DNA of 64,000 bases from contig JABDCX010000004.1 of the NCBI GenBank assembly GCA_013287915.1, forward strand, positions 30,604 through 94,603. The letters are read 5' to 3'. Of this stretch, positions 8,930 to 18,823 are shown piece by piece. A program made the position numbers and the translations under genes. Position 1 is the first letter of the stretch. Each line of letters opens with the position of its first letter. A model generated the notes under the pieces. It was not told the DNA's origin, did no database searches, and saw only the letters and a list, made by a program, of their open reading frames with translations. This DNA comes from Chlamydiota bacterium (lineage in GTDB: Bacteria; Chlamydiota; Chlamydiia; Chlamydiales; Parachlamydiaceae).

Positions 8930-10353
8930 AAAAACTCATCCTCAACTGCCTTCTCCTCGTTCAAACAAGCCTTCTGTTGGGGACAGACAATCTGTATAAC
9001 CAAACCCCCACGACGACGCCGATCCTGCCCCCGACCACTTTGCCATTCACCCTCTCTATTGACCAGATGAACCTGAACTTGCCGAATGGATGGCATTCGG
9101 GCGCTGTAGCAACGTGGGGAAATAAATGCCTTCTCCTAGCAGGTCGTACAAATGGACTACACGGCTTTGACTCTGGCAACAACAATTTTCCTCCGCGCGC
9201 CCAAAACCTCTCCATCTATGTCATCGACTTCAAAAAAATGCGCGTCTATCAAAGAGCTCTCAACGATCCAGCTTCAGGACTCACGCAGCAACAGATCGAC
9301 ACTTTATCTGTCACAAGCCCTCAATCGTACCAAAGCGGTCGCACCCTTTACATCACGGGAGGATACGGCGTTGACTCAGCAACAGGGCAAATGGGCACAA
9401 AACCAACGCTGACAGCAATCGATATTCCCGGCTTGATCCATTGGGTCACCCATCCCGATAGCAGCGGAACTGCTGCCAAGCAGATCCGTCAAACGACCGA
9501 TCCTCTTGTACAGGTCACGGGAGGGTACATGGCGCAAGTCAGCCCTCACACACCAACACTGCTGATTTTTGGTCAAAACTTTACCGGCTTTTACTCCGAT
9601 AGTTCTAACGGGGACTACACACAACAGGTGCGCGCATTCACCATCTTGGACAACGGACAAACTCTCCATGTCCTCGCAAACCCAAATCAACCCCCACAAA
9701 ATCCATCGTATCGACGCCGCGATCTCAATGTCGTCCCGATCTTAAGTCCAGGAAAGAATGGTCCGATCGAATCGTTTGTTGCTCTCTCAGGGGTCTTCAC
9801 GTTAAACGAGGGGATTTGGACCGTGCCTGTTCTTATTGCCTCAGATGGGAGCAGCTCGATGGCAGATCCAAATGATCCAAATACGTTTAAACAGGGGATG
9901 AACAATTACGCTTCAGCCAACATTGGACTGTATTCGGAGGACACAGAAGAGATGTACATCATCATCCCTGGAGGGCTCACCTACGGATATTTCGATAATG
10001 GTGTTTTCCTGACAGATTCAGAAATCCCCTTCACAAACGAAGTCACGACGGTCAAAATCGACCCAAATGGCAACTTCTCCCAGTACATCATGGATGCACA
10101 GTACCCCACCATTTTGTCTACTTTTTCTAATCCAGGGAACACACTACTGTTCGGCGCCGGCGCCACATTTATCCCCGCTCAAGGGCTCCCTCTTTATCGC
10201 AACGAAGTGATCGGTTTGGATAACTTGCCCTCGGGACCGACAGTCATTGGGTATATCGTTGGCGGGATCCAAAGCACGCTTCCCAACACCAGTACGAGAG
10301 CCGATTCAGCCGCCTCACCCTACATCTTCCAGGTGACCTTAACACCACGTTAA
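8926..10353 (+). CDS. Exported hypothetical protein, possibly beta-propeller
   Basis: 475 aa, signal peptide; ATGA overlap with upstream propeller gene. Confidence 0.6.
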   Translation: MKKLILNCLLLVQTSLLLGTDNLYNQTPTTTPILPPTTLPFTLSIDQMNLNLPNGWHSGAVATWGNKCLLLAGRTNGLHGFDSGNNNFPPRAQNLSIYVIDFKKMRVYQRALNDPASGLTQQQIDTLSVTSPQSYQSGRTLYITGGYGVDSATGQMGTKPTLTAIDIPGLIHWVTHPDSSGTAAKQIRQTTDPLVQVTGGYMAQVSPHTPTLLIFGQNFTGFYSDSSNGDYTQQVRAFTILDNGQTLHVLANPNQPPQNPSYRRRDLNVVPILSPGKNGPIESFVALSGVFTLNEGIWTVPVLIASDGSSSMADPNDPNTFKQGMNNYASANIGLYSEDTEEMYIIIPGGLTYGYFDNGVFLTDSEIPFTNEVTTVKIDPNGNFSQYIMDAQYPTILSTFSNPGNTLLFGAGATFIPAQGLPLYRNEVIGLDNLPSGPTVIGYIVGGIQSTLPNTSTRADSAASPYIFQVTLTPR

Positions 10354-10359
10354 ACGTTG

Positions 10360-11055
10360 CTACCAGCCATCGCGTGGAAAGGTCACGATTAAAGAAACGC
10401 CTACGTAGTGGCTTTGTGGACGCTGTTTTTGAGAGGTCGTATACAGCTCGATAAAGGTATCGATCTTTTCGTACCACGAGTAGTAATAATCTAACCCGAT
10501 CGCAAAAAAATCGTTAAAGGCATGGCTGATCCCCAAACCTGCGCGAAAGCCATACCGATCTTGGTAAAACGCATATTCAGCCACACCAGCCGCCGGATTT
10601 TCCTCAAGCTTTAAGCTCACATTGGCATATGAAATCCCAAGACGCCCATAGATCAACCACTCTTCATCGAATCGAAAGCCAGGAAGCAGATCGAACGTCA
10701 AATAATCCTGAACGGAGACCTCATTCGTAAATGTAAAGCTCGTCAACGCCACGCCTTGGCGATGGATTTTCGCTGTGCGACGCGGGTAATTGGTTCCCAC
10801 CTCACCGCCTAAGTAGAGACAAGAGTCATTTGTAAAGCCGTATCCAAAAAAAATGGTGCCTAAACAACCGACTTGATTCGTCTGTTTGTCAATCGTCAAA
10901 CCTGTGCTGACGTTCTTTGCTTGGAAATCGTAACGATCAAGTACAGCTCCGCAACCAAGCCCCAAATAGACCCCCTCTTTCATGAAAGCCTCTGCACGTG
11001 CAACACCTAACACCAGGGTCAAAGCGATCAACAAATAGCTAAATTTTGACGACAT
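10360..11055 (-). CDS. Outer-membrane beta-barrel (OmpA/opacity-like) protein
   Basis: Internal start MSSKFSYLLIALTLVLGVARAEA after a aaagggg RBS; eight-strand-like barrel pattern. Confidence 0.68.
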   Translation of the reverse strand: MSSKFSYLLIALTLVLGVARAEAFMKEGVYLGLGCGAVLDRYDFQAKNVSTGLTIDKQTNQVGCLGTIFFGYGFTNDSCLYLGGEVGTNYPRRTAKIHRQGVALTSFTFTNEVSVQDYLTFDLLPGFRFDEEWLIYGRLGISYANVSLKLEENPAAGVAEYAFYQDRYGFRAGLGISHAFNDFFAIGLDYYYSWYEKIDTFIELYTTSQKQRPQSHYVGVSLIVTFPRDGW

Positions 11056-11157
11056 AACATCCCCTTTTACCCAAATTTGATATCTCAATTGGGGTTTTAA
11101 TGCCATCTAAAACCCCGATGTGACAAAAATAGTGAATTATGACAAATTGCAGACAAG

Positions 11158-11529
11158 ATGGAAACAGATGAGCGCACCCTTTTAGCAAGAGAACGGACGC
11201 GGTTAGCCAATGAAAGGAATCGATTGGCCAACGAGCGCACCTTTCTGGCCTGGATTAGGACAGGTTTAGCTAGCGTAGCGGGCGGTGTCGCCATTATTCG
11301 TTTTCTGACTTTTCACACCTACACGAATCAAGTGATTGCCCACTACATCGGCTGCATTCTTGTCGTCTTAGGGATCGTCATTTTTTTTCTCTCTTTCGTT
11401 GACTACAAGAATAGCTGCAAAAAGCTCGAAGTAGAAAATGGGTATGCTGGGTCAGTGCTTTCTATCGCAGCAATGTCGATCGTTCTGATCTTAGTCTCAC
11501 TGGTACTTCTCATATTTACATTTATATAA
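11158..11529 (+). CDS. DUF202 family membrane protein
   Basis: LANERTFLAWIRTGLA signature plus three hydrophobic segments. Confidence 0.8.
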   Translation: METDERTLLARERTRLANERNRLANERTFLAWIRTGLASVAGGVAIIRFLTFHTYTNQVIAHYIGCILVVLGIVIFFLSFVDYKNSCKKLEVENGYAGSVLSIAAMSIVLILVSLVLLIFTFI

Positions 11530-11537
11530 GGTGGAAC

Positions 11538-11936
11538 ATGAAAGGATTTTGTACCAATATCGAAAAAGCCACTTTGGAAAACACCTTTTTTAGAAAGGTG
11601 CTTTACACAGCAAAACACTGCCAACTCGTGGTCATGAGCTTAAAGCCAAATGAGGAGATTGGAGCGGAGGTGCACCACCTCGACCAATTTATCCGCTGTG
11701 AAGCCGGCGAGGGCAAAGCTGTGATCGACGGGCACACCCATAAAATCACCGATGGATTTTGCATCGTCGTTCCAGCTGGTGCGAATCACAACATCATCAA
11801 CACTTCTTCTGAAAAGCCCCTCAAACTGTACACCCTCTATGCACCCCCCAATCACCGCAATGGCGTCATCCACAAAACCAAAGCCGATGCAGAAGGGGAC
11901 GAAGAGGAGTTCGACGGCGTCACTTCAGAGCTGTAA
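11538..11936 (+). CDS. Cupin-domain protein
   Basis: 132 aa; cupin motifs (GAEVHHLDQFIRCEAGEGKAVIDG; VVPAGANHNIINTS). Confidence 0.8.
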   Translation: MKGFCTNIEKATLENTFFRKVLYTAKHCQLVVMSLKPNEEIGAEVHHLDQFIRCEAGEGKAVIDGHTHKITDGFCIVVPAGANHNIINTSSEKPLKLYTLYAPPNHRNGVIHKTKADAEGDEEEFDGVTSEL

Positions 11937-11939
11937 TTA

Positions 11940-13394
11940 TCAGTGTGTGACGACAAAATCGATGAAACCCTTCGGAATATCGACAAACTTTAGCTGCACG
12001 GTCACCCGATCGCCGACTTTCAGACGCTCAAAGCCATGGATCACTTTGCCTTCGACGGCGGGCTGGAAGATGCGCACCCAGGTCCCCTGCTCGCCAGCAC
12101 CTGTGATAATCCCCTTGAATTCCTCCCCGATGTGGGAGGATAGGTATAGAGCAGCCGCACATTTGTTTGCCTGCCTTTCCACCTTCGAAGCCGCATCTTC
12201 TTGTTGGCTGCAGTGAGCCGCCAAAATATAGAGCTCGCTCATGGAATAGGGCGATTTTTCCCCGCGCAAGTGCGCTTTGTATTGCCGTTGGGTGATGAGA
12301 TCGGGATAGCGGCGGTTAGGAGCTGTGGAATGGGTGTAGTCAGACAAAGCCAGAGCAAAATGGCCAATCGGATTCGATTGGTCGTTTTCAACGACGTATT
12401 CCCCTCGACCCAGCAGCTTGATGATCGTCAAAGAGAGATCTGGAAACACCTGAGGATCGCTCTTTTTCCGCTTCACCAAAAACGCTTGGAGCGCTTTGAC
12501 ATCGGGGTCTGCGGGTAGAGCCTCTCCATATTCCCGTGCGACCTCCACAATCCTGTCCCAATATTTGGGTGTGCGAACAACACGTCTCAGGTTTGCAATT
12601 TTAGCCTGGCTAAACTCGTGCGCCATCGAACGGTTTGCGGCAATCATGAACTCTTCGATCAATTGGTGCGCAAAATTATGTCGAGCCAACTCAATGCGGA
12701 TATTCTCATCCGGGGCAACTTTCACTTCTGCTTCGGACGACTCGAGGATAAGGGACCCCTCCTCTTGCCGCCGTTTCTTTAGGCTTTGAGCCGCTTCATG
12801 CTGAACCTGCAAGGCTTTTTCAAGCCCGGGAACTTGTTTTGCCTTCTCAGGAATCGCTCCTTTCCCTTCGAGCCAATCTCCGATGGCGTTATACGCCAGT
12901 TGGGCATAGTTATGGACGAGAGCCGGAAAAATAGAGGACTCTTCAATCTCCCCGTCAGAATTGAGCTTCATCTTCACAACCATTGAAATCCGATCTTCCT
13001 TCTCGTTCAACGAAGTCAAATTGGTCGACAGCTTTTCTGGCAGCATGGGGAAGATCTTTCCTGGCGTATAAACCGATGTCGTATTGATCTGCGCGTGTAG
13101 ATCGATGGGTGAGTCTTTATGGACTAACGCATCGACGTCGGCCACCGCAACCCATAAAGTGGTTGATTGATCAGAGGCTTTTTCTGCATACGTGAGCTGA
13201 TCTAAATCCTTTGAATCGTCATTGTCGATCGAACACCACAATAAGTTGCGCAAATCGGTATGCTTGGGGGAAGCGGATGCAGGAGCATTAATGTGAGAAA
13301 GCTCCTCCATCTCTTCCTTAGAAAATTCGGGTTGCAGCCCCTTCTCCCGCATGATCTGGTCAGCTAGCTGCGCTAAATCGGTCGTTGTTTTCAT
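11940..13394 (-). CDS. RNB-domain exoribonuclease (RNase II/R-like)
   Basis: RNB motifs (WCSIDNDDSKDLDQL, SDYTHSTAPNRRYPDLITQRQ), C-terminal S1-like segment. Confidence 0.85.
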   Translation of the reverse strand: MKTTTDLAQLADQIMREKGLQPEFSKEEMEELSHINAPASASPKHTDLRNLLWCSIDNDDSKDLDQLTYAEKASDQSTTLWVAVADVDALVHKDSPIDLHAQINTTSVYTPGKIFPMLPEKLSTNLTSLNEKEDRISMVVKMKLNSDGEIEESSIFPALVHNYAQLAYNAIGDWLEGKGAIPEKAKQVPGLEKALQVQHEAAQSLKKRRQEEGSLILESSEAEVKVAPDENIRIELARHNFAHQLIEEFMIAANRSMAHEFSQAKIANLRRVVRTPKYWDRIVEVAREYGEALPADPDVKALQAFLVKRKKSDPQVFPDLSLTIIKLLGRGEYVVENDQSNPIGHFALALSDYTHSTAPNRRYPDLITQRQYKAHLRGEKSPYSMSELYILAAHCSQQEDAASKVERQANKCAAALYLSSHIGEEFKGIITGAGEQGTWVRIFQPAVEGKVIHGFERLKVGDRVTVQLKFVDIPKGFIDFVVTH

Positions 13395-13403
13395 TCTTCC
13401 TTT

Positions 13404-14822
13404 TTAACAGTTCTCTCCATTTTTAAACCAGAGAGAAAACTGGCCGGCTGCCTGCTCGACAAACATCGCATCCCCATAGATGACGCGGCACTGCTTTTCG
13501 AGGGCGTGTTTTAAAAATGGGGTCTCTCTGGGTCGGATTTTCAGATCCATAACGACTGTTTTTGGCAAGATGTGAACGGGATCGATTGGTAGGGGGAGCG
13601 GCGTGCAGTTGATCAACACATCATAGCCCATACTTGCACGAGCGCCTATTTTATCCATCCCAAACCCTTCGCACTGAAAACGGCGACCGAGCTGCCGCGC
13701 TTTCTCCTCGTCTCGATTGAGTATGGTTACAATGGCACCGCGTTGAACAGCTTCACACACAATTGCCTTTGCAGCACCTCCTGCACCCAAGATAACGCAT
13801 TTTTTACCCCGCACTGGAAAGAGGCTCTCTAATGCGTTTAAAGCACCTGCCGCATCGGTGTTGTATCCTTTCACTTTTCCTTGGTTAATGACGAGCGTGT
13901 TCACTGCGCCGATCGCGTGTGCAGCAGGATCGATCTCATCGAGATGGGAAAGAATGGCCTCTTTTAAGGGCATCGTCACGCTAAGACCACGGAAGGGCAG
14001 CTGCTTCACATAAACCATGACTTGGCTGAGCTCTGAAACAGTCACCTGCATTGTCAAATAAACGGCATTGAGACCACACTGTTCCATGAGGCGATTATGT
14101 GTAATAGGGCTTGGACTCTGATCGACAGGGTCTCCAATGAGACCATAGAGGGCCGTGTCGCGATTCAAAGACTTAAATCGGTACCTCTCAACAAGTGTTT
14201 CCAAAGACAACTGTCCAGGCCCCGCGGGTTGTTCCTCATCTAGAGAAGCGTAAACAAGCGGACAGCCAAGCACAGGAGCCACGATGCGGCTGATCTGCCC
14301 ATAATCCCCCATTCCAATTGCGATGGTGTTCTTTTTTCCCTTAGCCCAACACAAAAAGTGCAGTGCTTCGACACTATTGCGAGGGGTTACACATATCTTA
14401 TAGTAATGTGCGTCATAGGCCCGCATCTTTTTGTAGAGCCCTTCCAGATCGTCTGGAATTTTGTCAAAATCGTGGTGAGAGAGGATCCACTTGACCGATG
14501 GGTGGCGCTGCTTGATCTCTCTAAAACCTTGAGTAGCGGCGTGGAGCTCGAAATCGATGTACTCAGGCTCAAGAGTTGCCAAATGGGATAGATCAGCAAG
14601 GCGCTTTTCTTCTGAAAAAGGATAGCTGCCGCCTTGAGAGCGGCTTCTCAATGTGAAAATCATAGGAATTGAAAAGGCGGCGCGCAAATCCTTCAGGGCT
14701 GTAAGATCCAACTCTTCAAATCGATCGAGGCGCAATTCAACGAGATCCGCATGCTCTTTCGCTTGAGAAATTTGCTGAGAAGCTTTCTTGAAAGTAGGTC
14801 CTAAAATGCTAGCGCAAAGCAT
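13404..14822 (-). CDS. aroDE: Bifunctional 3-dehydroquinate dehydratase / shikimate dehydrogenase
   Basis: 472 aa fusion: type I DHQase N-terminus and shikimate DH (YGLIGDPVDQSPSPITHN, GAGGAAKAIVCEAV). Confidence 0.9.
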   Translation of the reverse strand: MLCASILGPTFKKASQQISQAKEHADLVELRLDRFEELDLTALKDLRAAFSIPMIFTLRSRSQGGSYPFSEEKRLADLSHLATLEPEYIDFELHAATQGFREIKQRHPSVKWILSHHDFDKIPDDLEGLYKKMRAYDAHYYKICVTPRNSVEALHFLCWAKGKKNTIAIGMGDYGQISRIVAPVLGCPLVYASLDEEQPAGPGQLSLETLVERYRFKSLNRDTALYGLIGDPVDQSPSPITHNRLMEQCGLNAVYLTMQVTVSELSQVMVYVKQLPFRGLSVTMPLKEAILSHLDEIDPAAHAIGAVNTLVINQGKVKGYNTDAAGALNALESLFPVRGKKCVILGAGGAAKAIVCEAVQRGAIVTILNRDEEKARQLGRRFQCEGFGMDKIGARASMGYDVLINCTPLPLPIDPVHILPKTVVMDLKIRPRETPFLKHALEKQCRVIYGDAMFVEQAAGQFSLWFKNGENC

Positions 14823-15927
14823 CGAACATCCATTGGAGTGCGCTTTTCACAACAGCATCGTCAACCGTCGTGCAATAAGTTCCCTCATAAGTGCATGGTG
14901 AGCCAAGCCCGTTAATCAAGACAAAACGGGCTTTCCCTTTTAACGCCTTTTTATCTGCAGATAGTGCATCAAACACCGTTTGAATGGAGAAGCCCTTGGG
15001 CATCTTCAAAGGCAATTCGTATTTTGTTAAGATTTTTTGGATGCGATCAAAATCCATTGTTTTGAGCAATCCCATCTGCATCGCCAAATGGCTTTCAGCC
15101 AAAATCCCAATCGCAACGGCTTCTCCGTGGGAAAAGGCAAAATGGGAAACTTTCTCCAACGCATGCCCGACAGTATGTCCAAAGTTCAATAAATGCCGCT
15201 TCCCTTGATCATTGATGTCTTCTTCGACGATCTCCTTTTTAATCCGAATGCTCTCAGAGATCGCTTTCTCAACCGTCTCTGGTTGCAATGCCAAGAGCGA
15301 TTTGACACTCTTTTCGAGAAACTCAAAATAGTCACGATCGGCAATCAAGCCATGTTTGATCATCTCCACCGTTCCGCTCGAAAATTCCCGCTTCGACAAT
15401 GTCTTCAAGAGAGAAGGGTCTATCACCGTTTTATTGGGTTGATAAAGGCAACCGATCATATTTTTTCCAAACGGAACATTGACCCCTGTTTTCCCACCAA
15501 TGCTGGCATCGACCATCCCCATCAGCGATGTGGGCACGATCACAAGGGGAACACCACGGCAATAGGTGGCTGCTAGAAAGCCAACGAGATCGGTTACCAC
15601 ACCCCCACCAAGAGCAATCACACAGGTGTCGCGTCCAAATCCCTTTTCAAAAAGCTGATTCTCTAATTTTTCTTTCGTTTCTCGGGTCTTATTATTCTCG
15701 CCATTGGGAAAGGCGAATAAATCGACTCTCAATCCAGCTGTCGACAACGTTTGTTTTAAAGACTCCCCATGCAAAGAGGCAATGCGATCGTCGGTAATAA
15801 TGGCAAAGCGTGAGGCAAGCGAAGGGAGGTACTGCGGCAGCCATTGCAAAGCTCCGTATCGAATTTCCACTTCGTAGGGGCCCCTAAAAGCTGGTATTGA
15901 GACCTTGAGCTTCATATACGCGCACAC
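14809..15927 (-). CDS. aroB: 3-dehydroquinate synthase
   Basis: GGGVVTDLVGFLAATYCRGVPLVIVPTSLMGMVDASIGGKTGVN. Confidence 0.93.
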   Translation of the reverse strand: MCAYMKLKVSIPAFRGPYEVEIRYGALQWLPQYLPSLASRFAIITDDRIASLHGESLKQTLSTAGLRVDLFAFPNGENNKTRETKEKLENQLFEKGFGRDTCVIALGGGVVTDLVGFLAATYCRGVPLVIVPTSLMGMVDASIGGKTGVNVPFGKNMIGCLYQPNKTVIDPSLLKTLSKREFSSGTVEMIKHGLIADRDYFEFLEKSVKSLLALQPETVEKAISESIRIKKEIVEEDINDQGKRHLLNFGHTVGHALEKVSHFAFSHGEAVAIGILAESHLAMQMGLLKTMDFDRIQKILTKYELPLKMPKGFSIQTVFDALSADKKALKGKARFVLINGLGSPCTYEGTYCTTVDDAVVKSALQWMFDALR

Positions 15928-17003
15928 CTGTTGAGAAGAACTGCATCAACCAAGACTAAAGCAACCATCGCTTCTACAACGGGAACCGCTCGAATGGCCA
16001 CACACGGATCGTGGCGAGAACCTCTGGGGAGTTGAAGTGTAGCCCTCTCACCACTGGTCGTCAAAGATTCTTGCGGTTTCATAATACTCGAAGTGGGTTT
16101 AAATGCCACACGCCCTACAAGAGGCATCCCTGTTGAGATCCCACCCAAAGTTCCTCCTGCATAATTGGTCGCTGTTTTGATCTCCGCGGCTTCCTGTACA
16201 AATCGATCATTGTGCTCTGATCCTTGCATGACAACTGCACCAAACCCCGAACCCATTTCGAACCCTTTAACCGCGGGCAAGCCCATCATCGCATAAGCCA
16301 AATTGGCTCCAAGTTTCTCGTAGACGGGATCGCCAAGTCCAGGAGGCACTCCAGAGGCAATAAATTCGACGACTCCCCCTAAAGAATTGCCTTCCGCTTT
16401 CGCTTTGTCCAATACCGCCGTCATCGCTAGAGTAGCTTGAGGATCGGGACAAAAGAGAAGGCTGCCTAAAGCCGCCGCTCGCAAGGGCTTTCCACTCGCC
16501 TCTCCAATCTCCGCTTCAACTGTACCCACTTGTTTGAGATAGGCCACTATCTCAATGCCATAGCGCTCTAATAGCCTCTGTGCAACAGCCCCTGCAGCCA
16601 CACGACAGGCCGTTTCTCGCGCTGACGCTCGTCCGCCCCCGCGGTAATCGAACAATCCATACTTCTGTAAGTAGGTGTAGTTGGCATGACCTGGGCGCAA
16701 AACATCTTTAATCGGTTCATATTTGCTCCCATCCACATCGCGATTGGGAATCATAATGCTGATGGGCGCCCCAGTTGTTATTCCTTCAAACACGCCAGAC
16801 AAAATTTCAGCGCGATCTTCCTCTGCCCGTGGTGATGTATAGGGGTTTCTCCCTGGCGCTCGCAGGGCTAGCGCCGCCTGAATGTCGCTTTCGTCGAGGG
16901 AAAGCCCAGCCGGACATCCATCGATCACTACGCCAATCGCCTTGCCATGCGATTCTCCCCAGGTTGTAATTTTAAAGAGCGTTCCAAAAGAATTACTCGC
17001 CAT
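15912..17003 (-). CDS. aroC: Chorismate synthase
   Basis: TWGESHGKAIGVVIDGCPAGL; DYRGGGRASARETA; GGISTGMP. Confidence 0.95.
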   Translation of the reverse strand: MASNSFGTLFKITTWGESHGKAIGVVIDGCPAGLSLDESDIQAALALRAPGRNPYTSPRAEEDRAEILSGVFEGITTGAPISIMIPNRDVDGSKYEPIKDVLRPGHANYTYLQKYGLFDYRGGGRASARETACRVAAGAVAQRLLERYGIEIVAYLKQVGTVEAEIGEASGKPLRAAALGSLLFCPDPQATLAMTAVLDKAKAEGNSLGGVVEFIASGVPPGLGDPVYEKLGANLAYAMMGLPAVKGFEMGSGFGAVVMQGSEHNDRFVQEAAEIKTATNYAGGTLGGISTGMPLVGRVAFKPTSSIMKPQESLTTSGERATLQLPRGSRHDPCVAIRAVPVVEAMVALVLVDAVLLNRCARI

Positions 17004-17502
17004 ATTCTCTCTCCCCTATTGCTACCAATAACGCCTCAACTTCTTCCAGACTCAAATTGTGTGTGTCGATCGTATAATGCGTTGCATGATGATAAAGTGG
17101 CACTCGCTGTTTAGCCAGCTCATTAAAGGCGCCTTTCGAACGTCTCCAATCGACATAGCGAGGAACCGTTTGCACCCTTTCCCACAAAACGTCCACAGGA
17201 GTTTTTAGATACACCAACGTCCCAAGCTCGCGCAATAATTCCACATTTCCCTCTCTACATAACGCTCCTCCCCCTGTGGCAATGACATGCTTGGTTATTC
17301 CCGTTAACAAGGCAATGCGTTCCGCTTCCCAAGTGCGAAATGCCTCTTCCCCATGCTCAACGAATAACTCGCGACAGGGTCGACCGTGCGTGGCTTCCAA
17401 AAGATGATCCGTATCGATAAATTGCCATCCCAGCTTCTCTGCGACCCGTTTTCCAAGTGTTGTCTTTCCACTACTGGGCATTCCACATAGAATGATATTC
17501 AT
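16993..17502 (-). CDS. aroK: Shikimate kinase
   Basis: Walker A GMPSSGKTTLGK, DTD motif, GGGALCR. Confidence 0.9.
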   Translation of the reverse strand: MNIILCGMPSSGKTTLGKRVAEKLGWQFIDTDHLLEATHGRPCRELFVEHGEEAFRTWEAERIALLTGITKHVIATGGGALCREGNVELLRELGTLVYLKTPVDVLWERVQTVPRYVDWRRSKGAFNELAKQRVPLYHHATHYTIDTHNLSLEEVEALLVAIGEREYGE

Positions 17503-18785
17503 GCGATTTCCTCAATTTGAGCACCGAGTTTATTAAAATCTCGCAAAAACGTAGGAAATGTTTTTGCGATACAAGCAACCGGCGAAACAATCGTCTCCCC
17601 TTCGGCCCCCAATCCTGCAACAACCAGTGATAGGGCCATCCGGTGATCGTGATGGGAATCGACGTGCGCTCCTTTTAAATCGGAACGACGAATCTTTAAA
17701 CCATCTGTGGTCTCTTCTACATCCGCTCCCATTTTCTTCAACTCCTGAGAAATGCAGGCAATCCTATTACACTCTTTTTGTCGTGCTACCGCCCCGTTAT
17801 AGATGTGGGTTTCCCCCTCTGCAAAACACGCTACAACTGCCAAAATGGTCAACCCATCGACAAAGTCATTGATATCCGCTTTGACTCCTTTCAGCATGCC
17901 ACTGCGCCTAACGTGTAGTATCTGATCACCAACTTCAATAATAGCTCCCATCCGCTGAAAAACGCGGATCAACTCTTTATCGCCCTGGGCATCTTTCAAA
18001 TCGACATTCTTTATGACCACTTCCGACCCGGTTATCAAAGCGGCTGCAATGGGAAACGCTGCTGTACTGAGATCGCCGGGCACTGTGTAGTCAAACCCCT
18101 CGACTCGCAACTTCCCCTGCATAAGATAGCGAGCAAACCCTTCCCGTCGGTACGGAATTCTTAAACGATCAAACCAATCCAAAGTCAAACCAACCCACGG
18201 CTTTTCACCGGCGTTCTCGACGCAAATTTCAATGGGATTTTCCGCAAACGCGCTCGCGATCAACAAAGCCGATACAGGCTGCGAATCTTCCCCAACAACG
18301 ACGGCTCTTTTTCCTCGAATAGGCCCTTGGATATGCACCGGAGCAAATCCCTTTTCCGAAACAACAGAAACCCCCAGCTGGCGCAACCCCGCGATGAGAT
18401 CGCCCATCGGCCGCTGCGACCGAATCGATTCGTCACCCGTGACGACAATGCGTCCACTTCCTAAAGATCCAATTGCTGTGCAAAACCGCAAGACGATTCC
18501 CGAATTCCCTGCATCGATGACGCCGCTCCTCTCCCCGATCTGTCCCTGTACGCCTTCAATGCTGATCCCCTCTCTTTCGTTTTCGATCTTAGCCCCGAAC
18601 AACCCGCATGCCGCAATCATTGCGCGCACATCCCCCGATTCTAAAGCGCCGCGCACGAAACTCTTTCCATGACCCATAGCCCCAAACAAAATCGCTCTCA
18701 ATGTTTGCGATTTCGAAGGAGGCACGGTGATCTCCCCCCTCAAACTCCCTTTTCTTACTCGAAATTTTCCCATACACCGCCTCAA
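17499..18785 (-). CDS. aroA: 3-phosphoshikimate 1-carboxyvinyltransferase (EPSP synthase)
   Basis: PPSKSQTLRAI, DAGNSGIVLRF, DHRMALSLVVAGL. Confidence 0.93.
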   Translation of the reverse strand: MRRCMGKFRVRKGSLRGEITVPPSKSQTLRAILFGAMGHGKSFVRGALESGDVRAMIAACGLFGAKIENEREGISIEGVQGQIGERSGVIDAGNSGIVLRFCTAIGSLGSGRIVVTGDESIRSQRPMGDLIAGLRQLGVSVVSEKGFAPVHIQGPIRGKRAVVVGEDSQPVSALLIASAFAENPIEICVENAGEKPWVGLTLDWFDRLRIPYRREGFARYLMQGKLRVEGFDYTVPGDLSTAAFPIAAALITGSEVVIKNVDLKDAQGDKELIRVFQRMGAIIEVGDQILHVRRSGMLKGVKADINDFVDGLTILAVVACFAEGETHIYNGAVARQKECNRIACISQELKKMGADVEETTDGLKIRRSDLKGAHVDSHHDHRMALSLVVAGLGAEGETIVSPVACIAKTFPTFLRDFNKLGAQIEEIA

Positions 18786-18823
18786 ACCCCTATTCTATGC
18801 GATCCCAATAGACACTTGCAAGC

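Noticed and set aside
16267-16452. Antisense ORF inside aroC (and many similar antisense/out-of-frame ORFs, e.g. 11097..11294, 37956..38255, 44619..44867)
   Set aside because: Shadow ORFs opposite strongly supported genes with clear conserved motifs; no independent evidence of coding.
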